Source: Lysobacterales bacterium
GTDB lineage: Bacteria > Pseudomonadota > Gammaproteobacteria > Xanthomonadales > Rhodanobacteraceae
Length of the DNA: 41,961 bases
Reading direction: 5' to 3'
Assembly: GCA_021324945.1 (NCBI GenBank)
Contig: JAJPID010000024.1
Span: 1-41,961, forward strand
The position numbers and the translations under genes are program-made. Positions 1-8,436 of this stretch are shown here, one piece after another; within the stretch, counting starts at the first letter, position 1; every line of letters begins with the position of its first letter. The notes beneath the pieces are model-generated. The model did no database searches. It saw only the letters and a program-made list of their open reading frames with translations, and was not told the DNA's origin.

Positions 1-102
1 GCGCGCGACGCGCGCGTGATCCTGGCGCGCGAAGTGCGCGATTCGATCATGAAAATCACGCCCGAAGTGGTCGCGAACGTCAGCGCGCCAGTTTCAACGT
101 GA
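1..102 (+). CDS. C-terminal end of an unidentified protein (partial)
   Basis: Frame 1 is open from the first base to a TGA at 100-102 and encodes the last 33 residues of a protein that begins outside the window. The tail is probably helical, with the stretch ILAREVRDSIMKITPEVV, and I do not recognise the family. Its 3' end overlaps the 3' end of the convergent acetyltransferase gene by 23 bp, so the two genes are packed tail to tail with no room for a separate terminator. Codon use matches the GC-rich neighbours. No function can be assigned from this fragment. Confidence 0.5.
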   Translation, partial: ARDARVILAREVRDSIMKITPEVVANVSAPVST

Positions 103-664
103 GCAACCGCCGCACGTCCGCCCATTCGGCGGCGACGATGCTGTACACCACGCTGTCCCGAACGCTGCCGTCCGCGCGCAGTCGATGCGAACGCAGAACG
201 CCATCGCGTCGCGCACCCAACCGTTCGATCGCTCGCTGCGAATGATGGTTGTAGCGGTCGGTACTGAACTGCACCGCCACGCATTTCAAGGTCTCGAACG
301 CATGCGCCAGCAGCAGGCGCTTGCAAGCGGTGTTGACGTGGCTGCGCTGTCGCGATTTGGCGTACCAGGTATAGCCGATCTCCACGCGTGGCAAATTTTC
401 GTCGAAATCGAAGAAGCGCGTGCTGCCGACGATCGCGTTGTCGCGCTTGTCCCGCACCACGAACGGCAAGGACGTGCCCTGCGCCTGCATCGCCAGGGCC
501 TTATCGACGTAGGCCAGCATGCCGCCCGGCGCCGGCACCGACGTGAACCACAATTTCCACAATGCGCCATCTGCCGCCGCACGCTCCAGCGGCTCGACGT
601 GGTCGAAGCTCAAAGGTTCGAGCGCGGCGTGTTCGTCTTGCAAGATGAGTGGGTCGAGCGGCAT
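80..664 (-). CDS. GNAT family N-acetyltransferase (RimJ/RimL type)
   Basis: A 194-residue protein of the GNAT fold, the size of RimJ/RimL-like enzymes that move an acetyl group from acetyl-CoA to an amine. The family pattern is visible: an early LEPLSFDHVEPL segment, a central strand IVGSTRFFDFDENLPRVEIGY (read in parts) ending in the typical EIGYTWYAKSRQ turn, then a run leading into the acetyl-CoA loop, and a late QRAIERLGARRDGVLR motif typical of the RimJ/L branch. The ATG at 664 is preferred over an in-frame TTG at 676 because a GGA lies about 9 nt before it. The substrate (protein N-terminus, antibiotic or small amine) cannot be read from the sequence. The gene stands alone and is convergent with the partial gene at the window start. 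Confidence 0.85.
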   Translation of the reverse strand: MPLDPLILQDEHAALEPLSFDHVEPLERAAADGALWKLWFTSVPAPGGMLAYVDKALAMQAQGTSLPFVVRDKRDNAIVGSTRFFDFDENLPRVEIGYTWYAKSRQRSHVNTACKRLLLAHAFETLKCVAVQFSTDRYNHHSQRAIERLGARRDGVLRSHRLRADGSVRDSVVYSIVAAEWADVRRLLTLKLAR

Positions 665-681
665 GCGCTGTTCCAAAAGCA

Positions 682-722
682 GATTACGGGCTCACCCCTT
701 CGGGGGCGCCCCGGAATGACGA
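682..722. repeat. REP-like palindromic element
   Basis: Just upstream of the acetyltransferase start lies a hairpin-forming segment containing CCCCTTCGGGGGC followed by CCGGAATGACG. Read on the minus strand it starts GTCATTCCGG, the signature of a common extragenic repeat in xanthomonads. Related copies occur near 14036-14060, 29656-29678 and 41746-41752. Confidence 0.6.
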
Positions 723-751
723 AGAGGTTGCTATGCTCCCGAATCCCGAAT

Positions 752-958
752 TCACGCATCCAGATCGGGAATCAGCTTGCTCTCAAAATACGCGATCATG
801 TCCTTCAATTTCAGCTTGCGCTTCTTCAATCGCGTCAGTTGCAACTGGTCGCAAAGCGGATCGGCGGACATGCGTTCGATCGCGGCATCCAGGTCGCGAT
901 GCTCCTCGCGCAGTTCGGTCAACTGCCGCGCCAGCACGGCCGGGTCCGAGGAAATCAT
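752..958 (-). CDS. YdcH/DUF465 family small protein
   Basis: A 68-residue, highly charged protein matching the DUF465 (YdcH) pattern. It has an N-terminal helix with LREEHRDLDAAI, then DPLCDQLQLTRLKKRKLKLKD (quoted in parts: LTRLKKRKLKLKD is the diagnostic block), then a short C-terminal helix. The whole protein is predicted to form a two-helix antiparallel coil. The family's biochemical role is not established. The gene is divergent from ttcA with about 90 bp between the starts. The ATG at 958 gives the family's usual length; no strong ribosome binding site precedes it. Confidence 0.85.
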   Translation of the reverse strand: MISSDPAVLARQLTELREEHRDLDAAIERMSADPLCDQLQLTRLKKRKLKLKDMIAYFESKLIPDLDA

Positions 959-1045
959 GGCGGCAGTGTAGCGCCGTGCGCGACTCGCCGGCGCATGCGC
1001 CGCACGCGTTAGAATTGTCCGTTGCCCATTCCGGCTCGCTCATCG

Positions 1046-1918
1046 ATGAACGCCCTTCCCGCCGCCGATCTGCGCAAGCGCGAACACGAGACCGCGCGCG
1101 TGGCCAAGCGCCTGCGCCATCAGATCGGCCGGGCGATCGCCGACTTCAACATGATCGAGGACGGCGACAAGGTGATGGTGTGTCTCTCCGGCGGCAAGGA
1201 TTCCTGGACGTTGCTGGACATCCTGTTGTCGCTGCGAGCGAAAGCGCCTGTGCGTTTCGAACTGGTCGCGGTCAATCTCGATCAGAAGCAGCCGGATTTT
1301 CCCGAGCACGTGATTCCGGATTATCTGAAATCGCGTGGCGTGCCGTACCACGTGCTGGAGCAGGACACCTACAGCGTTGTGAAGCGCGTAATCCCGGAGG
1401 GCAAGACTCTGTGCAGTCTTTGTTCGCGCCTGCGGCGCGGCGCGCTGTACGCGTTCGCCGAAAAAGAGGGCTTCACGAAGATCGCGCTCGGGCATCATCG
1501 CGACGACATCCTCGCGACGTTTTTGCTGAATTTGTTTTATCAAGGCATGCTGAAGGCGATGCCGCCGAAACTGCGGTCCGACGACGGCAAGCACATCGTG
1601 ATCCGGCCACTGGCATATTGCCGTGAGGACGAAATCGCACGGTACGCGGCGTGGCGCGGCTTTCCGATCATTCCGTGCAACCTGTGCGGCTCGCAGGAAA
1701 ACCTGCAACGCAAGCAGGTGCGGCGCATGCTGGATCAGTGGGAACGCGAACATCCCGGCCGCAGCGAAATCATGTTCCGCGCGCTGATGAATGTCGCGCC
1801 GTCGCAACTGGCCGATGCGAAGTTGTTCGATTTCGCTTCGTTGGGAGCGCGCGGTGCGACGAGTGCGGATGTGCATGCGTGGTTGAGAGATACCTCAGCG
1901 GTCAGCGATGAATCGTGA
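1046..1918 (+). CDS. ttcA: tRNA 2-thiocytidine biosynthesis protein TtcA
   Basis: A 290-residue ATP-pyrophosphatase that thiolates cytidine 32 of certain tRNAs, using an Fe-S cluster and ATP adenylation. The PP-loop SGGKDS is at residues 48-53. The two cysteine pairs expected to hold the cluster are CSLC (123-126) and CNLC (211-214). A LGHHRDD segment near 149-154 is also typical. Length agrees with the family. The ATG at 1046 is chosen over a TTG at 1022, because family members begin close to the [11 protein letters not shown] helix and the extra residues look unrelated. The gene is followed, after about 70 bp with a short tandem repeat, by rdgC in the same direction. Confidence 0.97.
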   Translation: MNALPAADLRKREHETARVAKRLRHQIGRAIADFNMIEDGDKVMVCLSGGKDSWTLLDILLSLRAKAPVRFELVAVNLDQKQPDFPEHVIPDYLKSRGVPYHVLEQDTYSVVKRVIPEGKTLCSLCSRLRRGALYAFAEKEGFTKIALGHHRDDILATFLLNLFYQGMLKAMPPKLRSDDGKHIVIRPLAYCREDEIARYAAWRGFPIIPCNLCGSQENLQRKQVRRMLDQWEREHPGRSEIMFRALMNVAPSQLADAKLFDFASLGARGATSADVHAWLRDTSAVSDES

Positions 1919-1943
1919 GCGGGTCGGCCCTCGCATTCTTTGT

Positions 1944-1977
1944 CGCTCACCGCTCACCGCTCACCATTCCCGCTCAC
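1944..1977. repeat. Heptanucleotide tandem repeat CGCTCAC
   Basis: Three exact tandem copies of CGCTCAC sit at 1944-1964, with a fourth copy at 1971-1977 after a short interruption, in the 68-bp gap between ttcA and rdgC. Such a tract can change length by slippage. Whether it affects rdgC expression is unknown. Confidence 0.7.
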
Positions 1978-1986
1978 GGTTGACCC

Positions 1987-2892
1987 ATGTTCTTCCGCAA
2001 CCTCACCCTCTTCCGCTTTTCGTCCGAAGTCGCCAAAACCCTCGCCGATCTGGAATCCGTGCTGGCCGAGCACGCGCTGCGGCCGTGCGGACCGCTGGAA
2101 TCGATGACGCGCGGTTTCGTCTCGCCGTTCGGGCCGGAGTCGCAGGTGCTCACGCACACCATCGGCCACACCACACTGTTCACCTTGGGCGCGGAAGAAA
2201 AACTGCTGCCCGCCGCAGTGGTCAATGCCGAGCTGGGCGAGCGGCTGCGCAAGACTGCCGAGCAGCGCAACCGTCCGGTGTCGGGGCGTGAACGCAAACG
2301 GTTGAAGGCCGAAGTGCTGGACGCGCTGCTGCCGCGCGCGTTCGTGCGGCCTACGCGGCTTGATGCCTATGCCGACACAAAAAATGGCTGGCTGGTGCTG
2401 GATACCGCCAGCCGCAAGGGCGCCGAAAGCGCGCTGACCGCGCTGCGGCAGGCGCTGGGCAGTTTCCCCGCGCTACCGCTGGCGCCGCGGGAAGCGCCGC
2501 GCGCCCTTCTGACCGGCTGGCTGGCGCAGGGCAAGCTGCCGAAGGGCCTGGAGCTCGCCGACGAATGCGAGCTTCGGGACCCGGCGGGCGGCGCGGTGGT
2601 GCGCTGCCGCCGTCAGGAGCTTGAAAGCAGCGAGGTGCGGGAGCATCTCAAGCGGGGCAAGCAGGTCTATCAGCTCGGGCTGGTTTTCGAGGAACGGCTG
2701 GGGCTGTTGCTGGGTGAAGACCTGACCGTGCGCAAGTTGCGTTTTCTTGACGTGGTTTCCGATACGCTGGGCCACTCCGACGACGACTCAGCGGCGGAAC
2801 TGGACGCGCGGTTTGCCCTGATGACGGCCGAACTCGAGCGGTTGCTGCAAGCTTTGTCGGAGTGGTTCGGTCTGCAAAGACCAGACGATTGA
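1987..2892 (+). CDS. rdgC: Recombination-associated protein RdgC
   Basis: A 301-residue protein with the full-length RdgC pattern: the N-terminal MFFRNLTLFRF, the SMTRGFVSPFG segment, and the conserved middle HTTLFTLGAEEKLLP followed by the LLPRAFVRPTRL region. RdgC forms a ring-shaped dimer on double-stranded DNA and in other bacteria restrains RecA loading. The length equals the family norm. The ATG at 1987 begins the conserved N-terminus directly. The next gene starts 12 bp after the stop, so co-transcription with the metallopeptidase gene is likely. Confidence 0.96.
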   Translation: MFFRNLTLFRFSSEVAKTLADLESVLAEHALRPCGPLESMTRGFVSPFGPESQVLTHTIGHTTLFTLGAEEKLLPAAVVNAELGERLRKTAEQRNRPVSGRERKRLKAEVLDALLPRAFVRPTRLDAYADTKNGWLVLDTASRKGAESALTALRQALGSFPALPLAPREAPRALLTGWLAQGKLPKGLELADECELRDPAGGAVVRCRRQELESSEVREHLKRGKQVYQLGLVFEERLGLLLGEDLTVRKLRFLDVVSDTLGHSDDDSAAELDARFALMTAELERLLQALSEWFGLQRPDD

Positions 2893-2903
2893 TCGAGGCG
2901 AAA

Positions 2904-3653
2904 ATGACGGGCGAGTGGGTCGAACTGGCGGGTCGCGCGGGCACCATCAAGGTGCTGAAAGCCGTGCATCCGCGCGCGCGCCGCCTGCGCCTCACCGTCA
3001 CGCCGCGCGGCGCGCGCGTTTCCTATCCGCGCGGCACACATCCGGCACAGGTGTATGCATTTCTGCGTGAGCATTCCGATTGGCTGGAACGCAAGCTGAG
3101 CGAGTTGCACGTGCCGCGGCGTGGACCACCGCCGTTGAAGGTGGGCGTTCCGACGTTGATTCCGCTGCGCGGCGAGAGCATCGAACTCACCTGGCGCGAA
3201 AGCGATTATCCGCATGTCGAACACCGGCTCGACGAATTGCGCCTGCACGTGCCGCGTCCCTATTCGCATGCACTGCCGATCGCACACACGTTGCTTGCAA
3301 CGTTTCTGGAAACCCAGATGCGCCGCGATCTCTCGCGCTGGCTGTCGCACTACACGCCGATGTTGGGTGTTGCGCCCACGGCATTGCGGATGCGTCCGAT
3401 GAAAAGTCTGTGGGGCAGTCTCGATGCACGTGACCGCGTCACGCTGGATCTCGCGCTGGCCTTGGCGCCGCCCGCTGCCCTGCGTTACGTGCTGGTGCAC
3501 GAGCTGTGTCACCTGAAGGTGCGCAGCCATTCCAAGCGCTTCTGGGCTTGGGTCGAGAAGCTTTACCCCGATTACCAAGCGCAACGCGACTGGCTGCGGG
3601 AACACGGCGCGGCGCTAAAGGCGGAGATGGAGCGGCTGCTGGCGGACGATTGA
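2904..3653 (+). CDS. YgjP-like (DUF45) zinc metallopeptidase
   Basis: A 249-residue soluble protein with the M48-related YgjP/DUF45 fold. The zinc motif HELCH is at residues 199-203, followed by a third likely ligand in RSHSKRFW (His209). The preceding stretch MKSLWGSLDARDRVTLD is the family's conserved 'WGS' block, although the usual Cys after WGS is Leu here. The ATG at 2904 has a GAGGCGA ribosome binding site; a longer in-frame start at 2862 would overlap rdgC. The biological substrate is unknown for the family; members are often found near restriction or DNA-repair genes. It follows rdgC closely and is convergent with the serine hydrolase gene. Confidence 0.9.
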   Translation: MTGEWVELAGRAGTIKVLKAVHPRARRLRLTVTPRGARVSYPRGTHPAQVYAFLREHSDWLERKLSELHVPRRGPPPLKVGVPTLIPLRGESIELTWRESDYPHVEHRLDELRLHVPRPYSHALPIAHTLLATFLETQMRRDLSRWLSHYTPMLGVAPTALRMRPMKSLWGSLDARDRVTLDLALALAPPAALRYVLVHELCHLKVRSHSKRFWAWVEKLYPDYQAQRDWLREHGAALKAEMERLLADD

Positions 3654-3703
3654 TCCTGACGAAACACTCCCTTTCAATAGAGAGGAGAGAAGCGAGTGCC
3701 GCA

Positions 3704-5107
3704 TCAATCTCCCGCCGCCGACACGATGTATTGCTCGAGTTTTCCATCGGGCATCGTGTAGGTCACCAGTTCCAACTTCCGTTTGGGAAAATCGATTTCG
3801 TAGCGGCGCATCGTCATGCCGCCGCGCTGGCGCCAGGCTTTCTGCTCGAATGAAGAAGGCGTGCCGAGGGGTGCCAGGCTTTGCCGATAATCCTTGCGCG
3901 CGGTGTCGTCGAAGTAGCTGTTGCAATTGGCGGTGAGCAGCGCGCGATCGAGCTTGCCCTGCTGCAAGCCGGCAAAGATTTGCTTCGCCTCAACCAATGC
4001 CCGGTTCGCCGCGGAATCCTGCACGTCGAACAGCGACTGCGCGATCTTTTTGGCGATCTCGCCCGAGGTGTCCACAGCATCCTGATTCGTCAGAACCACG
4101 ACGGCCGCGCGGTCGTCCGGGAAGATCAGGTTGGTCGCGGTGAAACCCATCACCTCGCCGTCGTGCGAAATCATGCGGTGACTGTCCAACCGGCCGACGA
4201 ACACGCCGAGGCCGTAGTTGGCCGCAACGCCGTCGTTCAAGACGATGGTGGTCTCCATGGCGCGCCACGAGGCCGGCTGCAGCACGCGCTGATCGATCAT
4301 GGCGATGTCCCACTTGGCCAGATCACCCGGCGTCATCGCGAGTTCGCCCGCACCGAACATCCAGTTGACGCCCTCCTTGGGCGAAGGCCGCAGCGGGCCG
4401 AGCGCGTTGCGCGAATAACCGCGCGCGTCGGAATCTGGCAGCGCTTTCAGATTGGTGTTGTACGCATCGCTGATGCCGAGCTGCGGAAACACGTTCGCCT
4501 GCAGGAATTCGAACGGCGTCTTGCCGCTCACCTTCTGCACGATCGCGCCGGCGATCACGTACCCGGTGTTGCTGTATTGCCACTGCGATCCCGGCGCGAA
4601 ATCCAGCGGCTTCTTCGCCCAGCCGTCCATGATCTGTTGCGGCGTGGTCGCCTTGCGCATTTCCGGCATCAGGTAATCCTGCGGCCAGTAATCCTGATAG
4701 CCGGACGTGTGCGAAAGAATCTGCCGCAACGTGATCTTGTTCGCGTCGGTGAGATCGGGAAAGAACTTCGCGATCTTGTCATCGAGACTGAGCTTGCCCT
4801 GCTCTTGCAGCATCAGGATCGCCGCGGCGGTGAATTCCTTGCTGATCGATCCGATGCTGTAGCGCATCATCGGGGTAGCCGGAGTCTTCGGCTCCAATCG
4901 AGCGTAGCCATAGGCGTGCACGTAAACCAGCTTGCCGTCGCGCACCAGCGCGATCGAAGCGCTGGGCACGCCGCTCTGTTTCAGCGCGTCGCTGGCGATC
5001 TCGTCGATTTTTGCGGCAAGGTCAGGGGGCGCATCCACGGCGCGCGCCACGGATGCAAGCGGCGCGGCCAGCGCGAAGATGAAAAGAATCCGGCAGATCG
5101 GGTGCAT
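3704..5107 (-). CDS. Secreted serine hydrolase, beta-lactamase/penicillin-binding (S12) fold
   Basis: A 467-residue protein with an N-terminal signal peptide (hydrophobic residues 5-20, ending ASVARA). The active-site motif SxxK is S87-I-S-K90 and the second motif YSN is at 178-180. A late SHDGEVMGF takes the place of the KTG/HxG motif, as in many class C-like esterases and D-aminopeptidases. It probably acts in the periplasm on an ester or peptide bond. True beta-lactamase activity is not implied. The C-terminal 100 residues form an extra lipocalin-like or DUF-type extension with no motif I recognise. The ATG at 5107 has GAGGAG eight bases before it and is preferred to upstream in-frame starts. 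Confidence 0.9.
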   Translation of the reverse strand: MHPICRILFIFALAAPLASVARAVDAPPDLAAKIDEIASDALKQSGVPSASIALVRDGKLVYVHAYGYARLEPKTPATPMMRYSIGSISKEFTAAAILMLQEQGKLSLDDKIAKFFPDLTDANKITLRQILSHTSGYQDYWPQDYLMPEMRKATTPQQIMDGWAKKPLDFAPGSQWQYSNTGYVIAGAIVQKVSGKTPFEFLQANVFPQLGISDAYNTNLKALPDSDARGYSRNALGPLRPSPKEGVNWMFGAGELAMTPGDLAKWDIAMIDQRVLQPASWRAMETTIVLNDGVAANYGLGVFVGRLDSHRMISHDGEVMGFTATNLIFPDDRAAVVVLTNQDAVDTSGEIAKKIAQSLFDVQDSAANRALVEAKQIFAGLQQGKLDRALLTANCNSYFDDTARKDYRQSLAPLGTPSSFEQKAWRQRGGMTMRRYEIDFPKRKLELVTYTMPDGKLEQYIVSAAGD

Positions 5108-5173
5108 CGCGCGGCTCCTCATTTGCAAACGACGCAAACGATAGCACCGCGTCAAGCCTGAGGCGGCCGCGAG

Positions 5174-5243
5174 TTTTCCCTCTCCCGCCCGACCATTTGA
5201 ATCAAACGGTCAGACACCCCTTCCGCAAGCGGGAGAGGGAAAA
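5174..5243. repeat. Long inverted repeat (15-bp perfect arms)
   Basis: TTTTCCCTCTCCCGC at 5174-5188 is matched exactly, inverted, at 5229-5243. Inside it a second pair, GACCATTTGA and TCAAACGGTC, matches 9 of 10, so the whole 70 bp can fold into one nested hairpin. It lies between the stop of the RND pump gene and the start of the serine hydrolase gene, both read leftward. The U run precedes rather than follows the stem, so it is not a classic terminator. It may still stop or protect the efflux transcript. Confidence 0.7.
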
Positions 5244-5246
5244 GCT

Positions 5247-8200
5247 TTACTCCGGCTGTGGTTCTAGCGCGCCTTCGCTTTCGCGTTGCGCGTGGTGATC
5301 GGCCGCCAGCAGCATGTAGAACGCCGGCACCACGAATAGCGTGAACAGTGTGCCGATCGCGAGTCCGGTGGAGATCACCAAGCCCATGTTGAAGCGGCCG
5401 GCGGCGCCGGCACCGGAGGCGATCACCAGCGACACTACGCCCAGCACCATGGCCGCGGTGGTCATCAGGATCGGGCGCAGACGCACGCCGGCCGCGTGTA
5501 CGATGGCGTCGAACTTGCTCATGCCGGCGCGCTGCGACTCGTTGGCGAACTGCACGATCAGGATGCCGTGTTTGGAAATCAGGCCCATCAGGGTCACCAA
5601 GCCGACCTGTGTGTAGATGTTCAGGCTGGCGAACAGGTTGACGAAGATCAGCGCGCCGAACAGCGCCATCGGCACGGACACCAGGATCACGATGGGGTCG
5701 CGCAGGCTGTTGAACTGCGCGGCCAGCGCCAGGAACACGATGATCACCGCGAACAGCAGCGTGGTGCCGAAGCCGCCGGATTCCTGCATGAACTGCCGCG
5801 ATTGCCCGGCATAATCGACGTGATAGCCGCTGGGCGCGACCTCGTTCAGCGCGTCGCGGAAAAATTGCAGCGCGTCGGCCTGGGCCATGCCGGTCGCGCC
5901 GGAAATCGTCGCCGAGTTCAACTGCTGGAAGCGGTTGATTGAACGCGGCACCACTTGGCTCTTGATGCTGGCCACTGTCGCCGCCGGAATCACCGAGCCG
6001 TCGGCGGCGTGGATGTAGTAATCCAGCACCTGATTGGGATTCAGGCGATCGGCCTGCAGCACCTGCGGGATGACCTTGTACGAGCGGCCGGCGATCGAGA
6101 AGTAGTTGACGTAACCGCCGCCCAGCGCCGCGCCCAGCGAGCTGCCGATGTCCTGCTGCGTCAGGCCGAGCGAAGAGACCATGTCGCGGTTGACCTCCAA
6201 CGTGCTCTGCGGACGGTCGATTTTCAGATCGGAATCCACGAAGTAGAACTTGCCGCTGTCCTTGGCCTTCTGCAGCACGGCCTGCGCCACTTCATTCAAG
6301 TTCTGGAACGGTTCGGTGGTGTTGATCACGAACTGCACGGGTGCGCCCTGCGCACCTGGCAACGCGGGCAGCGCGAACACGAACACCTGTCCGCCGGCGA
6401 TGTTGTTCCAGATGCCTTGCAGTTCCTGCGAGAGTTCGTGCGCGCTCTTGCTGCGATCGCTCCACGGCTTGAACAGCATGCCGCCGAAGCCCTGGCCCGG
6501 CTGCACGATCTGGAACATCTGCTCGTATTCGGGCAGCTTGCTGCCCAGCGCGAACATCTGTTTCGAATAGCCGAGCATCTGGGCCGCGGTCGCATTGGGC
6601 GGTCCGTTCAACTGGTAGAACAGGAAGCCCTGGTCTTCCTCCGGCGCCAGTTCCGACTGCGCGGTCATGCCGAGCAGGAAGGTGGCGCCGGCGAGCAGAA
6701 CGCCCATCACCACGATCACCTTCCAGGTCATCAACCCGCCGCGCAGACGCCGCTGATACGCGCTGTGCACGCGCTCGAACTGGCGGTCGATGAACTGCAC
6801 GAAGCGCCCGCCCTCCTGCTCGCTCTTGAAGAAACGCGAGCACATCATCGGCGACAGCGTCAGCGCGACGATCGCCGACACCGTTACTGCGCCCGCCAGC
6901 GTGAACGCGAATTCGGTGAAAAGCGCGCCGGTCAGACCTTTCTGGAAACCGATGGGCACGTATACCGCGACCAGCACCACTGTCATCGCCAGGATCGGGC
7001 CACCGAGTTCGCGCGCGGCGAGCAGCGCGGCCTGCAGCGGTGACTTGCCTTCTTCCTTCATGTGGCGGTCGACGTTCTCCACGACGATGATCGCGTCGTC
7101 CACCACCAGGCCGATCGCCAGCACCAATGCGAGTAAGGTGAGCAGATTGATCGAGTAGCCAAGCAGCAGCATCACGAAGAACGTACCGATCAGCGACAGC
7201 GGCATCGCGATCACCGGGATGATCACCGCACGGAACGATCCCAGGAACAGGAAGATCACGATGGTGACGATCACCAGCGCCTCGACCAGCGTCTTGATCA
7301 CTTCGTGAATCGAGGCGGTGACGAACTCGGTGCCGTCGTAGACGATCTGCCCGCTCAGGCCCGCCGGCAACTGCGCGCGGATGTCCGGCATCGCATCGCG
7401 CACGCGCTTGGCCACATCCAGCACGTTGGCATCCGGCGCCACCTTGATGCCGACGAACACCGCCTGCTTGCCGCTGAAGGACACGTTGAAGTCGTAGTCC
7501 TCGGCACCGAGCGTGACGTCCGCCACATCTTGCAAGCGCACGATCGCACCGTTCTTCTGCTTGATCGCGAGCTGCTTGAATTCATCGACCGAGTGCAGAT
7601 CGGTGTCGGCGGTGAGATCGACCGACACCGCCTGGCCCTTGGTCGAGCCGACCGCGGCAAGATAGTTGTTGTTGGCGAGCGCCTGGTACACGTCCGCCGC
7701 GGTCACGCCGTGCGCGGCCATGCGCGCGGGATCCAGCCACGCGCGCAGCGCGAACTGGCGGCCGCCCAGGATTTCCGCGGTCTGCACGCCTTCGATGGCA
7801 TCCAGCTTGGGCTTGACTTCGCGCGTCAGATAATCGGTAACGCTGTTGGAGGGCAGCGTGTCGCTGCGGAAGCCGAGGTACATCGCGTCGATCGTCTGGC
7901 CCGTCGCGACGGTCAGCACTGGCTGCTGCGCCTGCGGCGGCAGCTGGTTGCGCACCGAACTCACCTGCGTCTGGATTTCGGTGAGTGCCTTGTTGGCGTC
8001 GTAGTTCAGGCGCAGCGTGGCGACGATGGTGGACACGCCGCTGGTGCTGCTCGAGGTCAGGTAATCGATGCCCTGCGCCTGCGCGATCGCCTGCTCGAGT
8101 GGCTGGGTGATGAAGCCCGCCACCGTTTGCGCATCGGCGCCGTAGTAGGCGGTCGTGATCGTCACCGTGGCGTTCTCGGTTTTCGGATACTGCCGCACGG

Positions 8201-8297
8201 TCAGGCTGGTGACCGCGCGCAAACCGAGCACCAGGATCAGCAGGCTGACCACGATGGCGATGACGGGTTTGTTGATGAAAAGGTCTGTAAATTTCAT
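5247..8297 (-). CDS. RND multidrug efflux permease (HAE1 type, MexI/MexF-like)
   Basis: A 1016-residue inner-membrane proton/drug antiporter with the full RND pattern. The first helix is at about residues 10-28, followed by a large periplasmic porter domain. A helix cluster spans roughly 335-480, and a second half follows from residue 530 on. The proton-relay pair in TM4 is D400-D401 inside GLVVDDAIIVVEN, matching D407/D408 of AcrB. The start MKFTDLFINKPV is typical. It is the last gene of a three-gene leftward operon with an adaptor and an outer-membrane factor, and would trap drugs in the periplasm and push them through the outer-membrane duct. The substrate range cannot be told from the sequence. 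A 139-bp gap with hairpins separates it from the adaptor gene. Confidence 0.95.
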   Translation of the reverse strand: MKFTDLFINKPVIAIVVSLLILVLGLRAVTSLTVRQYPKTENATVTITTAYYGADAQTVAGFITQPLEQAIAQAQGIDYLTSSSTSGVSTIVATLRLNYDANKALTEIQTQVSSVRNQLPPQAQQPVLTVATGQTIDAMYLGFRSDTLPSNSVTDYLTREVKPKLDAIEGVQTAEILGGRQFALRAWLDPARMAAHGVTAADVYQALANNNYLAAVGSTKGQAVSVDLTADTDLHSVDEFKQLAIKQKNGAIVRLQDVADVTLGAEDYDFNVSFSGKQAVFVGIKVAPDANVLDVAKRVRDAMPDIRAQLPAGLSGQIVYDGTEFVTASIHEVIKTLVEALVIVTIVIFLFLGSFRAVIIPVIAMPLSLIGTFFVMLLLGYSINLLTLLALVLAIGLVVDDAIIVVENVDRHMKEEGKSPLQAALLAARELGGPILAMTVVLVAVYVPIGFQKGLTGALFTEFAFTLAGAVTVSAIVALTLSPMMCSRFFKSEQEGGRFVQFIDRQFERVHSAYQRRLRGGLMTWKVIVVMGVLLAGATFLLGMTAQSELAPEEDQGFLFYQLNGPPNATAAQMLGYSKQMFALGSKLPEYEQMFQIVQPGQGFGGMLFKPWSDRSKSAHELSQELQGIWNNIAGGQVFVFALPALPGAQGAPVQFVINTTEPFQNLNEVAQAVLQKAKDSGKFYFVDSDLKIDRPQSTLEVNRDMVSSLGLTQQDIGSSLGAALGGGYVNYFSIAGRSYKVIPQVLQADRLNPNQVLDYYIHAADGSVIPAATVASIKSQVVPRSINRFQQLNSATISGATGMAQADALQFFRDALNEVAPSGYHVDYAGQSRQFMQESGGFGTTLLFAVIIVFLALAAQFNSLRDPIVILVSVPMALFGALIFVNLFASLNIYTQVGLVTLMGLISKHGILIVQFANESQRAGMSKFDAIVHAAGVRLRPILMTTAAMVLGVVSLVIASGAGAAGRFNMGLVISTGLAIGTLFTLFVVPAFYMLLAADHHAQRESEGALEPQPE

Positions 8298-8356
8298 ACG
8301 GGGAAAAGAGCCCTATTGCCTCGGCTTCGAATGCACCACGCCTCTCCACACCCCCC

Positions 8357-8400
8357 GTTCGAGCCGCGCTGCGGCCCGAACGCCTCCCTTGACTCAAGGG
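8357..8400. repeat. Hairpin pair in the gap between adaptor and pump genes
   Basis: GTTCGAGCCGC at 8357-8367 pairs with GCGGCCCGAAC at 8371-8381 (10 of 11). It is followed by the perfect palindrome CCCTTGACTCAAGGG at 8386-8400. Because the gap is internal to the efflux operon, these hairpins would be in the transcript and could alter the ratio of adaptor to pump. Confidence 0.6.
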
Positions 8401-8436
8401 GGCCGAAAAGCCGGGCATTCCGGCTCGGCATCGGGA

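Noticed and set aside
185-1012. Rightward 275-codon open frame
   Set aside because: It is antisense to the acetyltransferase and DUF465 genes and reads through a REP element.
3881-5161. Rightward 426-codon open frame
   Set aside because: It is antisense to the serine hydrolase gene, which has a signal peptide and catalytic motifs.
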